A stretch of DNA of 64,000 nucleotides from JANJUO01 sp942492935. GTDB lineage: Bacteria > Bacteroidota > Ignavibacteria > Kapaibacteriales > UBA2268. The DNA lies in contig OW818654.1 in the NCBI GenBank assembly GCA_942492935.1, positions 992,001 to 1,056,000 on the forward strand, read 5' to 3'. Below the pieces are notes generated by a model. The model ran no database searches and was not told where the DNA came from. It worked only from the letters and a program-made list of their open reading frames with translations. Each line of letters begins with the position of its first letter. The stretch's first letter is position 1. Shown piece after piece: positions 8,781 through 18,027 of the stretch. A program made the translations under genes and the position numbers.

Positions 8781-8808
8781 ACACGTGATTCTTTCATTTG
8801 GCGACTGA
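8781..8808 (+). repeat. Dispersed repeat copy 1 (CATTTGGCGACTGAG)
   Basis: CACGTGA followed by TTTCATTTGGCGACTGAG recurs at 46817-46845 with one extra base and one or two changes. Both copies are non-coding. Nature unknown. Confidence 0.55.
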
Positions 8809-8836
8809 GCAGTCACTTACTTGTTAATTAATTTTA

Positions 8837-9319
8837 TTAATCAGTTTTTGTATTTTCAATTTTTTTGTTTTCTTGTTCCAAATCCAACTTAATCGATTTA
8901 AGTTTATTTATGGTAGAATCTCTTAAATCTGCCAAGGTTTCATTGCTTAACATACTGTAAGTTTCATTACGGAGTTTACCCCATTTGTGATGTACCGGGC
9001 AGGGTTTATCTACAGAACAACCTTTAAATCCAAGCACACAATTTTGAAATAAACCTAAACCATCAATTGCTTTTACAATATCAATTAATCTGACAGCTCC
9101 AGGGTCTTTCGCTAGAAAAAAACCTCCATTATTTCCTTTTTTTGAATCAACAATTCCACTTTTTGTAAGACTTTGAAGTACTTTGGAAACAAATTCTTTA
9201 GGTACATTTAATTCTTTTGAAATGTCAAAAGAGCTAAATAAAGTTTCTTTGGGCTGTGTTGATAAAAATAGTACAGCTTGCAAACCCAATTCACACTTTT
9301 TGGAAAAAATAACCGTCAT
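8837..9319 (-). CDS. Rrf2-family (NsrR/IscR-like) Fe-S transcriptional regulator
   Basis: 160 residues: an N-terminal winged helix (residues ~8-70, ending NNGGFFLA, the family wing signature), then the dimer helix. Three cysteines C94, C101 and C107 (NCVLGFKGCSVDKPCP) match the cluster-ligand loop of NsrR and IscR, so it probably holds an Fe-S cluster that senses nitric oxide, iron or redox state. A long charged C-terminal tail follows. It is divergent from a ferredoxin-like gene and a cupin gene with a palindrome between them, which points to direct control of that pair. Confidence 0.9.
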   Translation of the reverse strand: MTVIFSKKCELGLQAVLFLSTQPKETLFSSFDISKELNVPKEFVSKVLQSLTKSGIVDSKKGNNGGFFLAKDPGAVRLIDIVKAIDGLGLFQNCVLGFKGCSVDKPCPVHHKWGKLRNETYSMLSNETLADLRDSTINKLKSIKLDLEQENKKIENTKTD

Positions 9320-9403
9320 TTAATAAACCTAAATTTGATAATTTTTATTCTATACAATTACAAAAATAATGATATTTTACATTATTTGAAAATAAAATTT
9401 GGT

Positions 9404-9425
9404 ATTAAGATAAAAAAGTCTTAAT
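9404..9425. promoter_or_regulatory. Candidate operator for the Rrf2 regulator
   Basis: ATTAAGA-N8-TCTTAAT is a perfect 7-bp inverted repeat in the 156-bp divergent region between the regulator and the ferredoxin-like gene. The AAGAT...TCTT arms recall the published NsrR consensus. Binding is inferred from position and symmetry only. Confidence 0.55.
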
Positions 9426-9475
9426 TTAGTATCGGAATTATTTGTCTGATTTAAAGAATTTTTTTGATTTGAGAT

Positions 9476-10324
9476 ATGTTAAGAGAAATAATAAATATTG
9501 ATGAAGAAAAATGTGATGGGTGCGGTGTTTGTGTTCCTGCATGCCATGAAGGTGCCTTGCAAATTATAGAAGGTAAAGCCAGATTAATTAGTGATTTGTT
9601 TTGTGATGGACTTGGTGCCTGTGTAGGTGAATGTCCACAAAATGCCATAACAATTGAAAAGCGAGAAACAGAAGAATATGATGAAATTAAAGTTATGGAG
9701 ATTATGATTCAGAAATCCGATGCTGTAATCAACGCCCATTTAACTCATTTAGCTGAACATAAAGAGAATGAATTACTTCAACAAGCAATTAATTTTCTAA
9801 AGGAAAATGAAAGAAATACAAACTTTTCATTTATTGAGGATACAAAATCACAATCAGGTTGCCCTGGTTCAAAAATGATGGATTTAGGTTTTATCAAGAA
9901 AAGTAATAATAATCAGCAGTATGATGAGCAAGATTCAATGCTCAATCAGTGGCCCGTTATGTTGCATTTGGTTAATCCAATGGCACCATATTTCAAGAAT
10001 AAAGAACTTGTTATAATGGCTACTTGCGGACCAGTTGCATCTGCAAATGTCCACCAGACTTATTTAAAAGACCGCTCTGTAGTTGTTGCTTGTCCAAAAC
10101 TTGACTATACAGAACCATATACAGAAAAATTACAAACTATATTTGATATTGCAAAAACTCCACGAGCAATTGTTGTTCGTATGGAAGTTCCTTGTTGTGG
10201 TGGTTTAACACAAATGTCTTTAATTGCCGCAAGCAACTCAAATTCAAATATGATTCTCGAAGAACATACTGTAAGTGTTACAGGTGATATTATTAATAAA
10301 AAAGTCTTATTAAACAAAAGGTAA
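9476..10324 (+). CDS. Two-cluster ferredoxin-like 4Fe-4S protein
   Basis: 282 residues. The N-terminus is a 2[4Fe-4S] ferredoxin module: CDGCGVCVPAC (C13, C16, C19, C23) and a second motif with CDGLGACVGECP, in which one usual cysteine is replaced by leucine but C-x5-C-x3-CP ligands remain. Later cysteines (SGCPGS, ATCGPVAS, VACPKLD, VPCCGGLTQ) suggest further metal or thiol chemistry. Proteins of this build occur beside hybrid cluster protein genes and Rrf2/HcpR-type regulators in anaerobes (FrdX-like), implying electron transfer in nitrosative stress. The cupin gene follows after 4 bp. Confidence 0.8.
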   Translation: MLREIINIDEEKCDGCGVCVPACHEGALQIIEGKARLISDLFCDGLGACVGECPQNAITIEKRETEEYDEIKVMEIMIQKSDAVINAHLTHLAEHKENELLQQAINFLKENERNTNFSFIEDTKSQSGCPGSKMMDLGFIKKSNNNQQYDEQDSMLNQWPVMLHLVNPMAPYFKNKELVIMATCGPVASANVHQTYLKDRSVVVACPKLDYTEPYTEKLQTIFDIAKTPRAIVVRMEVPCCGGLTQMSLIAASNSNSNMILEEHTVSVTGDIINKKVLLNKR

Positions 10325-10328
10325 AATT

Positions 10329-10664
10329 ATGTCTTCTACTCTATTAGAAACAGTAAATTCAAAAAAAGAATTGCTTGCAAATATTATAGATTACTCTAAC
10401 GATTCAATCGTTAGTAAAACATTAGCCAAAAATAATGGTGGCAGCGCTGTTACTTTTGCATTCGATAAAGGTCAGGGATTAACTGAACATCGTTCACCGG
10501 TTGATGCTCTTGTATATATCATTGATGGTACAGGTATTATTACAATTTCAGGTGTTGAACACACTTTAAATGAAGGCGAGATAATAATTATGCCTGCTAA
10601 TGAACCTCATGCTGTTAAAGCAATCGAAAAAATGAAAATGCTTTTGATTATGCTTAAAATATAA
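10329..10664 (+). CDS. Small single-domain cupin protein
   Basis: 111 residues, one cupin_2 barrel. The first cupin motif is present as LTEHRSPVDALVYIIDGTG and the second as PANEPHAVKAIEKM; the usual two histidines of motif one are reduced to one (EHRSP). It starts 4 bp after the ferredoxin-like gene with GGTAAAATT before the ATG, so the two are co-transcribed. Its place in an Rrf2-controlled pair suggests a metal-dependent stress role; substrate unknown. Confidence 0.85.
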   Translation: MSSTLLETVNSKKELLANIIDYSNDSIVSKTLAKNNGGSAVTFAFDKGQGLTEHRSPVDALVYIIDGTGIITISGVEHTLNEGEIIIMPANEPHAVKAIEKMKMLLIMLKI

Positions 10665-10695
10665 CCAAAAGCATTTATTATTCAGAATTAAAATC

Positions 10696-10733
10696 ACCAC
10701 ACATTATTACTAATAAAATGTGTGGTTTTTTTT
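10696..10733. terminator. Intrinsic terminator after the cupin gene
   Basis: ACCACACATT (10696-10705) pairs with AATGTGTGGT (10717-10726) and is followed by eight T. It lies between convergent genes and ends the ferredoxin-cupin transcript. Confidence 0.85.
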
Positions 10734-11330
10734 CTATGCACCTTCAGTTCTCTTTTTGATTCTTTCTAAAATCATTGTTTCCAAATAACCATTCGATTGC
10801 CAGAAATGGACTTTTTTTGTTACGAGTGTTTCGTGTCCTGAAATTTCACCAGACACTTTAATATAAGTACTGCCATTTTCAAGTTCCTTTATCTGGAATT
10901 TATATTGCATTCTTCCAGTTTTCCATACCCCACCTCTAATAAATGGTAAATCTACACTATAATATTTCAAGTTTTCAAGTGTAGTATCACCTGCAGCAAA
11001 CAAGCAATAATCAGATTTAATATTACCAAGATATAAACCATCTTCTGATTGTCTTGTATTTTTTGACATAATAAGGCAATGGTCTTGTTCAATACTTGCA
11101 ATTGTAGCATTGAAAACTTCTTCGAATGGTTTGTTGATAGTCATTTCATAAATATCTTTTAAATATTTATGTTTAGAGTTTTCTTTATATTCTCCTCGTT
11201 TCCAATCTTCCTCTTCTTCAACTTTTTTTTCTTCTACAGGCGGGTCATCGGCTAAACAATAATTATTATAATTAGCAAATAGTCCCAATAAGACCATCAA
11301 TAGAAAACCCTTACTTAATAATTTTTTCAT
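10734..11330 (-). CDS. Secreted hypothetical protein
   Basis: 198 residues with a signal peptide (residues 1-~27, ending CLADD). A charged acidic linker (PPVEEKKVEEEEDW) precedes a compact domain of alternating strands and helices, including EMTINKPFEEVFNATIASIEQ, a start typical of START/polyketide-cyclase-like folds that bind hydrophobic ligands. No catalytic motif is seen. Stand-alone gene, convergent with the cupin gene. Confidence 0.7.
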   Translation of the reverse strand: MKKLLSKGFLLMVLLGLFANYNNYCLADDPPVEEKKVEEEEDWKRGEYKENSKHKYLKDIYEMTINKPFEEVFNATIASIEQDHCLIMSKNTRQSEDGLYLGNIKSDYCLFAAGDTTLENLKYYSVDLPFIRGGVWKTGRMQYKFQIKELENGSTYIKVSGEISGHETLVTKKVHFWQSNGYLETMILERIKKRTEGA

Positions 11331-11497
11331 TTTTTTTCTCCTAAATTTAAATCAACAATATTAATTAAAAACTTTTTAATTTTTTGTTAATAATATCACC
11401 GAAAATTATAATTTTTTTTTCACAATGCAAACAATAATATATTATTTACGATAAATTTTATAGAATTTTCCATTTGTATTCATTAGTAAATTGATTT

Positions 11498-14206
11498 TTA
11501 TCCAAATTCTTGATATGCCCTTATTGCTTTATTCATTAAATTAAATAGTCTATTTTTTTCAATTGGTTTAGAAATAAAATTATCACAACCATATTCTAAT
11601 GCTTTGTATTTTTCTTCTTGATGTGCATAAGCAGTTTGAGCTATTATAGGAATAGTAGGATATTTGGATTTTATTTGTTTCGTTGCTTCTAATCCGTCCA
11701 TCAAAGGCATTTTAATATCCATTAAAATTAAATCTACTTTTTGATTTTCAACCACATTGACCGCATCAACACCATTTGTTACCCAGTATATTTGATTAGT
11801 ATCATTCTCCAGCAATCTTTCAAGATAAAGGTAGTTAGTTTCTTCATCTTCTGCAATTAATATTCTCATATTTTTTAAAATTAAAAACTCATCTCCATCT
11901 TTTTCATTTTTAATCTTTTCAATAAAATCTTCAGAAAATATTTTTTGAGAAAAATATAAAGATAATGTAGTACCTTCATTCAAAGAAGATTCAATAGTAA
12001 GTTTTGCATCTAAAATTTCGGCTAATCCTTTTGAAATAGATAAACCAAGACCCGTGCCTCCAAACTTTCTTGTATTAAAAGCTTCAAATTGCCAAAATCT
12101 TTCAAATACTTTTTCTAAATATTCCTGCCCAATGCCAATTCCTGTATCTTTAACATAGAAAACAACTGTATCTTTGATAATATTCATTCCAAATAAAACT
12201 TGACCTTCATCTGTAAATTTTATAGCATTATTGAGAAAATTTGAAATGATTTGAAATAATTTATCCTTATCTGTTTCGATGAATAAGTTTTTGCAGTTTA
12301 ATGGTATCAGTGATTGATAGTGCAATTTTTTAGCTTCTGCTTTTGTTTTGTATATATTATCAAAATATGAAAATAATTCGGTAATTTTAAACTTTGTGAT
12401 ATTTAATTTTTGTGAACCTGAATCTAATCTTGAAATATCAAGAACATCATTTACAATTCCTAATAATCTATAAGATGAGTTTTGAATAAGATCAATAAAT
12501 TCAAGTCTGTCTTCTTGTGAATATTCTTCGTAATCCTTTAATAGAGTTGAAAATCCAATTATACCATTTAATGGAGTTCTTATTTCATGGGACATATTTT
12601 GAAGAAATGCAGTTTTTAATTTTACACTTTCTTCCGCTTTTTCTTTGGCAATTATCAGCTCTTTATTTTTTTGAATTAATAGCTGTTCTGATTTTTTAAT
12701 TTCAGTAATATCATCAAATCCAATAACAATTCTATCATTTGGAATAACAAAGCAATTAATTCTATAAATTCCAGAAATTTTTTCATCAGCATATTGAGTG
12801 TCAAAAAATTCAAGATTTTGGCCTGTTTTTGCAACATTTAAAAATTTTTCGGTAAGCCCTTGCTCTTGTGATTTAATCCAAATTTCGTTTAATTCCATTC
12901 CAATAAACTCATTAACTTTAATTCCAGTTATTACTTCTGAACTCTTATTGCCTTGAATGAGTTTTAAACTATCTGGACTTTGATATTGGTAAATAAACAA
13001 ACCTGATGGAATTGAATCAACAACATCAGCAAAAGTTTGATAACTATTATTTAATTCTATCTCTGCTTTTTTTCTATTTGTAATATCTTGGCAGAATCCA
13101 AGAAATTTATCATCTTCCATTTGTTTGGCATCTATTGACCACCAACCTATAGTTCCATCTTTTTTGACGAATCTTATCTCAGTATAAGCTCGACCTTTGG
13201 TTGTAACTTCCTGAAAATGGTTTAACGCTTTTTCTAAATCTTCAGGTAATAGTAAATTTGTAATATGCAAATTACAAATTTCATCTGTTGAATATCCTGT
13301 CATTGTTGATGCACAATTATTAGCGTCAATATAATTGCCAGATTTATTTACTACAAATATTGCATCTGGCGCATAATCTATGTAACTACGGAATTTCTTT
13401 TCACTTTCAATAATTGTTTTTTCTGAAATTGAGTACATTTTATTTGCAGAAAATACAGCAATACCAGAAAAAAGACCAACTACAAGATGTACAAAAAGCA
13501 AAACTATTTGTGATTCTCTTGCAGATTCTAAATAAGGTGTTAAAGGCACTGAAGTGGAAATTCCTCCTCTTATATCTCCAAGTTTATAACCTTGTTGTGC
13601 ATGGCATTTCAAACATTTCTCTTCAGTAATCATCGGAAACATAACACTTAGATATTGTTCTCCACTTATGTTGCGTACTTCACTAAAATCATTAAAACCT
13701 TTTTCAAATAGTTTTAATGCATTTGATTCCCATTCATCAGGTTTATTTTCAGGTCGAATTGGATCCAAACTTGTAATATGTCCTTTAGTTCCGTATTGAC
13801 TTTTAGCTAACTCGTGAACTTGTCGAGTCATATATGCAGGATTAACTAAAGTAAGTTTTTTGCCAGCAGGAGTAGTAATATTTCTTTCAGGAATATGTTT
13901 TAAATAAGGATTCGGTGGGGTATGTTCTGTAATTGGTACATAAACTCCTCCATGCATTGTTGCCCACCTACGATAAACTAAATCCTTATTAAATGTTGCT
14001 TTTGCTTCAATGTAAGCCATCTCGTAAGCTGTATGATTCAATTGATTGTAACTATAATAATATGACACCGAAAGAGAAACCAACATCAACAATGAAACAA
14101 ATATAACGATTCTTTTTCTTAATTTTGGTAAGTGCATTATTCTATTCAAAGCTTTTACTTTAAATAAATTATCCTTTATCAATGTCTTTATATTTATATT
14201 TTTCAT
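11498..14206 (-). CDS. Membrane hybrid histidine kinase with haem-c DUF3365 sensor
   Basis: 902 residues. Helix one (33-50) and helix two (233-253) flank a periplasmic DUF3365/Tll0287-like domain whose end carries EEKCLKCH (C198, C201, H202), a CxxCH c-type haem site. The cytoplasmic part has two PAS domains (~275-385, ~390-500), a HisKA domain with H540 (MSHEIRTPLNG), an HATPase_c domain (NFLNNAIKF, DTGIGIG, GGTGLGL) and a C-terminal receiver with D830 (ILMDIKMP) and lysine in ISKPI. It probably senses redox state, oxygen or NO through the haem. A good promoter lies at 14300-14331. Confidence 0.93.
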   Translation of the reverse strand: MKNINIKTLIKDNLFKVKALNRIMHLPKLRKRIVIFVSLLMLVSLSVSYYYSYNQLNHTAYEMAYIEAKATFNKDLVYRRWATMHGGVYVPITEHTPPNPYLKHIPERNITTPAGKKLTLVNPAYMTRQVHELAKSQYGTKGHITSLDPIRPENKPDEWESNALKLFEKGFNDFSEVRNISGEQYLSVMFPMITEEKCLKCHAQQGYKLGDIRGGISTSVPLTPYLESARESQIVLLFVHLVVGLFSGIAVFSANKMYSISEKTIIESEKKFRSYIDYAPDAIFVVNKSGNYIDANNCASTMTGYSTDEICNLHITNLLLPEDLEKALNHFQEVTTKGRAYTEIRFVKKDGTIGWWSIDAKQMEDDKFLGFCQDITNRKKAEIELNNSYQTFADVVDSIPSGLFIYQYQSPDSLKLIQGNKSSEVITGIKVNEFIGMELNEIWIKSQEQGLTEKFLNVAKTGQNLEFFDTQYADEKISGIYRINCFVIPNDRIVIGFDDITEIKKSEQLLIQKNKELIIAKEKAEESVKLKTAFLQNMSHEIRTPLNGIIGFSTLLKDYEEYSQEDRLEFIDLIQNSSYRLLGIVNDVLDISRLDSGSQKLNITKFKITELFSYFDNIYKTKAEAKKLHYQSLIPLNCKNLFIETDKDKLFQIISNFLNNAIKFTDEGQVLFGMNIIKDTVVFYVKDTGIGIGQEYLEKVFERFWQFEAFNTRKFGGTGLGLSISKGLAEILDAKLTIESSLNEGTTLSLYFSQKIFSEDFIEKIKNEKDGDEFLILKNMRILIAEDEETNYLYLERLLENDTNQIYWVTNGVDAVNVVENQKVDLILMDIKMPLMDGLEATKQIKSKYPTIPIIAQTAYAHQEEKYKALEYGCDNFISKPIEKNRLFNLMNKAIRAYQEFG

Positions 14207-14299
14207 AATTCACCCGAAATAAACTTTTAGATAGTAAATTAAAAAATCAAATACACTTTCAATTAAACAATTTCTTTAACTATAATTGCTAATGCTAAC

Positions 14300-14331
14300 C
14301 AAATTTACGAATAAGATACGACAAATACAAA
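14300..14331 (-). promoter_or_regulatory. Promoter of the haem-sensor kinase gene
   Basis: On the minus strand: TTTG (14331-14328), 20 bases, TAAATTTG (14307-14300), the Bacteroidota consensus. The predicted leader is about 90 nt. Confidence 0.7.
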
Positions 14332-14503
14332 CAAATACAAATAAATGTTTGATATACTTTGTAAATTGGTGATTAGTTCCAATTTTATATATTTTATAAT
14401 GTTATATCATTAAAATTCTATGTAATTCTTTTGCTAATATTCAAATTATTATTAATTTAGACTTTCAATTTAAACTCAATTGTGAATTAAATTTGGAGTT
14501 ACA

Positions 14504-14650
14504 ATGGCAATTAAACAAACTATCAAAAAATTATCAACAACTAATACAAAACAAGAAATGCTTGACGCATACAATAGTTTATTAGAGATGATGGAACAAA
14601 AAAAAGAAAATGAAATTAAATCATTTCAGAATACTCAAGGAGTTCAGTAG
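14504..14650 (+). CDS. Small helical protein, 48 residues
   Basis: A short open frame starting ATG at 14504, preceded by TTTGGAGTTACA, a good Shine-Dalgarno. The product begins MAIKQTIKKLSTTNTKQEML and is charged and almost wholly helical, with a likely coiled coil (LDAYNSLLEMMEQKKENE). No known family recognised. It lies between divergent signalling genes, 59 bp upstream of the TPR-SpoIIE gene, and could be a small partner of it. Confidence 0.6.
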   Translation: MAIKQTIKKLSTTNTKQEMLDAYNSLLEMMEQKKENEIKSFQNTQGVQ

Positions 14651-14709
14651 TTAATTAGAATAGAAAATTTTTATAATTTATCTAAATAATATTTGATTAA
14701 GTGATAAAT

Positions 14710-16956
14710 ATGATTAATATTTACGAATTGAAAAAAAACAGAAATTTAAAATTTAAATTGATTTTAATTTTTGTTTTTTTTAGTATTCAAGTATCACTTT
14801 TCAGTATCAATATTGATAGTTTGGAAAAAGTTGTATTAAATGTGCAAGATAAGAGTAAGTCTGAAATCTATAATACTTTAGCTAAGGCATACCAAAATAA
14901 TTCTTCGGAAAAGTCAATTTATTATGCAAATTTAGCATTGAAATATTCACAACAAAATTATGACAAAATCAATGAATCGTTAGCATATTTTACACTTGGA
15001 TATAACTACGTTTCACTTAATAATCTCACAGAAGCAAAAAAAAATTTTCAGAAGTCGTTAGATATTCGACTTGTGATTGGTGATAGAATGCTTATTGCAA
15101 CTTCTTATAATGCAATGGGTAACGTAGTCAGATTGACAGGAAATAATCAATTAGCACTTGATTATTACTTTAAAGCATTAGAAATCAGAAAAGCAATTGG
15201 AGATAAATTACTAATTGCAGCAACCAATAATAATATTGGGATAATTTACAAGTACTGGGGTAATTACGAAAAAGCATTAGAATTCTACTTTCAAACTCTT
15301 AACTATGCCGAAATGCTTAAAGATAGCACGATAATTATGCCAGCCCTTATCAATATTGGTAATTTGTATTCTGATTTGAAAAAATACAATAAAGCTTTGG
15401 AGTATTATTTCAAAGTTTTGGAAATTGCAAAAAAAACAGATAATCTTGCCGAAGTTGCATCAGTTTATAATTCAATTGGTACTTCATACAATGCCATGAA
15501 TGATTTAGAAAAAAGTGTGAAGTACTTTAATGATTCATATTTATTAGCCAAACAAATTGGTAATGTTATTAGTCAAAGTAATGCTTTGAATAATCTCGGT
15601 GAGGCATATCATCGGAAAAATGAGTTTGATAAAGCACTCGAATATTATTCTTTATCTGCAAAATTATCTTCAAAAAGTGATGATTTAAATTCTTATGCAA
15701 CATCTATGAATAATATAGGTTCAATTTATAGAAGTAAAAATGAGTTTACAAAATCTTTGCCATATTTATTGAAAAGTCTTGAAATTAACACAAAGCATGA
15801 AAATTTGCATAATTTAAAAGAGAATTATATTAATTTAGCTAAAGTATATGAAGGTCTTGGGAACTTTAAAAAAGCATATTTTTTTCATTGTCAATTTTCT
15901 GATTTAAACGATTCATTATCAAGTGAAACAATGAATAAGAAGTTTTTTGATTTGCAATTTAAATTTGATTCTGAAAAAAAAGAAAAAGAAATAGAACTTC
16001 TAAAAAATGAAAAAAGAATTGAAGAAGGAAAGAAAAATTATCTGTATGCTTTGCTGTTCCTTGGTTCATTACTTGTAATTGTAATATTTATCTTATTCTT
16101 GATAAAATTACGAGCAAATAGATTATTAACTGAAAAAAATTCTTTAATCTCAGAGCAAAAAAATAAACTTTCAGATACTCTTGCTGAATTAAATATCATA
16201 AACGCATCAAATGAAAAATACTTGAAAATTATTACTGATGAATTATCACGAGCTTCTGATTATGTAATTTCCTTGTTGCCATCTGAAATTAAAGAAGGTA
16301 ATATAAGAACTGAATGGATGCTTAAACCATCATCGAAATTAGGTGGTGATACATTGGGCTATCATTGGTTAGATGATGATAACTTTGCTATGTATTTATT
16401 AGATGTCAGTGGGCATGGAGTAGGAGTATCACTTCATTCTATATCAATTTTTAATACAATTAAATTTCAAACCTTGGATAATACAGATTTTAAATGCCCA
16501 GAAAAAGTATTGTCTTCACTTAATAACGCATATCAAATGCTTCAGCATAATAAACTATTTTTTACTATTTGGTATGGAGTTTTCAATAAATCAAGTAGAG
16601 AACTCAAATTCGCATCAGCTGGGCATCCACCAGCGATTTTGATTGATAAATCAAATGATATTACTTTATTAGGAACAAAAAACTATGTTATTGGTGGCAA
16701 TAGAAAATTTGATTATTCAAGTAATTCAATTGTTATTCAACCATCTTCAAAAATATTTATTTTTTCTGATGGTGTCTATGAAATTCAAGATAAAGATGGA
16801 AATTTTTGGTCAATAGATGAATTGAAAGCATATCTAAAAATTCAAGCTAATGAAACTGAAAATGAATTGAAAAATTTGTATGATTTTGTTGTTAAATACA
16901 ATGATAACGAAACACTTGATGATGATTTTTCAATAATTAAAATTGAAATTGATTAA
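14710..16956 (+). CDS. TPR-repeat SpoIIE/PP2C-type phosphatase, membrane-anchored
   Basis: About 748 residues. A signal anchor (~15-35) leads to nine or so periplasmic TPR repeats (~45-410; e.g. ATSYNAMGNVVRLTGNN, ALDYYFKALEIRKAIGD). A second helix (~441-465) is followed by a short coiled coil and a C-terminal SpoIIE/PP2C domain with GGDTLGYHWL, LLDVSGHGVG, SAGHPPAIL and FSDGVYE. Such proteins dephosphorylate anti-sigma-factor antagonists or similar partners in response to extracytoplasmic cues. I prefer ATG 14710; GTG at 14701 in the same frame is possible. Confidence 0.9.
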   Translation: MINIYELKKNRNLKFKLILIFVFFSIQVSLFSINIDSLEKVVLNVQDKSKSEIYNTLAKAYQNNSSEKSIYYANLALKYSQQNYDKINESLAYFTLGYNYVSLNNLTEAKKNFQKSLDIRLVIGDRMLIATSYNAMGNVVRLTGNNQLALDYYFKALEIRKAIGDKLLIAATNNNIGIIYKYWGNYEKALEFYFQTLNYAEMLKDSTIIMPALINIGNLYSDLKKYNKALEYYFKVLEIAKKTDNLAEVASVYNSIGTSYNAMNDLEKSVKYFNDSYLLAKQIGNVISQSNALNNLGEAYHRKNEFDKALEYYSLSAKLSSKSDDLNSYATSMNNIGSIYRSKNEFTKSLPYLLKSLEINTKHENLHNLKENYINLAKVYEGLGNFKKAYFFHCQFSDLNDSLSSETMNKKFFDLQFKFDSEKKEKEIELLKNEKRIEEGKKNYLYALLFLGSLLVIVIFILFLIKLRANRLLTEKNSLISEQKNKLSDTLAELNIINASNEKYLKIITDELSRASDYVISLLPSEIKEGNIRTEWMLKPSSKLGGDTLGYHWLDDDNFAMYLLDVSGHGVGVSLHSISIFNTIKFQTLDNTDFKCPEKVLSSLNNAYQMLQHNKLFFTIWYGVFNKSSRELKFASAGHPPAILIDKSNDITLLGTKNYVIGGNRKFDYSSNSIVIQPSSKIFIFSDGVYEIQDKDGNFWSIDELKAYLKIQANETENELKNLYDFVVKYNDNETLDDDFSIIKIEID

Positions 16957-17109
16957 AGTAATAACGGCTCAGAATCTGTCAATTCATTATATAAATTATT
17001 ATTAATTAACAGGTGCAAAGTTTGCATAACCGTTTGTTGATTAAATTTCATATAATTTGTGGAGAATTTAAAAAAATGAGATTGGTTTGTGACAGAATTA
17101 TTTAAAAGG

Positions 17110-17541
17110 TTAATATTTATCAGCAAATTCTTTGATTGGTTCATTGAACGAAAATTGTTTTAATTTGTTTGCATCAGGATTAATTCCACAACATTTTGCA
17201 ATTGCAGATTTTAATTGTTCCTTATCTTCTTTAGATAAAGTTCTTGCTTTTTCAATGGCTAATGAATTTCTAACTTTTTCACAACTCTCACATATCGGAT
17301 CAGAAATCGGGCTGTTTTTTTCGTAAACTGCACCAAAACCAAATTTAATTCCTGTAATAATTAGATATAGAAAAGCAATAACTCCAACAGATTCTAATTG
17401 ATTCATCAGTGGTAAATCAATATATGAATTTAGTACATTATTCCAAAACCAAGTAAATGTCATTGCAGATAATTTCAATAAACCAGCAAATACCGCTATA
17501 TAAAGCAATGATTTAAAGGCACTATTTTTTAAAATATTCAT
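17110..17541 (-). CDS. Small inner-membrane protein with C-terminal cysteine cluster
   Basis: 143 residues from ATG 17541 (a TTG nine codons upstream is less likely). Two hydrophobic helices (~8-32 and ~48-68) are followed by a soluble tail holding CESC and KCCG cysteines, which could bind a metal or form disulfides. No family recognised. It is convergent with the SpoIIE gene. Confidence 0.6.
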   Translation of the reverse strand: MNILKNSAFKSLLYIAVFAGLLKLSAMTFTWFWNNVLNSYIDLPLMNQLESVGVIAFLYLIITGIKFGFGAVYEKNSPISDPICESCEKVRNSLAIEKARTLSKEDKEQLKSAIAKCCGINPDANKLKQFSFNEPIKEFADKY

Positions 17542-17660
17542 ACTAACTGCAATTATTTCAAAAACCAATTAATTTCATACATAAAAACGAAAAATGCAAA
17601 TTTATATTTTGAAAGTTTCAAAATTTTTATTTTGTTTTGATTCAATTTATTTTTTTGTTT

Positions 17661-17757
17661 CAGTCTGTTGATATAGTAATATTGAAATGATATTGCAAGT
17701 GGCAAAAGCTACGTAAAAGAGGATTAAATTTACGCTTTTATCTACAGATTGTTAACT
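17661..17757 (+). repeat. Palindromic dispersed element, long copy
   Basis: The segment begins CAGTCTGTTGATA and ends in an inverted, slightly decayed form of it (TATCTACAGATTG). Inside, AAAAGC...GTAAA and TTTACGCTTTT form a second nested stem. The first 31 bases from 17664 match 28 of 31 bases at 19762-19792. The S41 gene lies between the two copies. Rest of the 17542-18027 gap: no gene seen. Confidence 0.6.
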
Positions 17758-18027
17758 AATTAATAATAAGGGTTTGAATGTCTTCTAATGTCAAAATTAT
17801 TAGATGAGTTGATACAATATAGACAATCAAGTATGTAACTTTGATTGATGCAAGTGTATATAAATAAAAAGTGTGTATAAATTTTAATACTTTAAAAATT
17901 ATTTTATATATTTTTTGTAAATTTTCATTATTTAATACTATAATTCAATAAAAATAGATTAATTTTGTGTAACTAAATGGTTCATTATTTCGTTATTATA
18001 TCTGATGAAAACATTGTTTGAATTAAA

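Noticed and set aside
16953..17144. 63-codon minus-strand frame
   Set aside because: Low-complexity, no ribosome site, overlaps the ends of two real genes.
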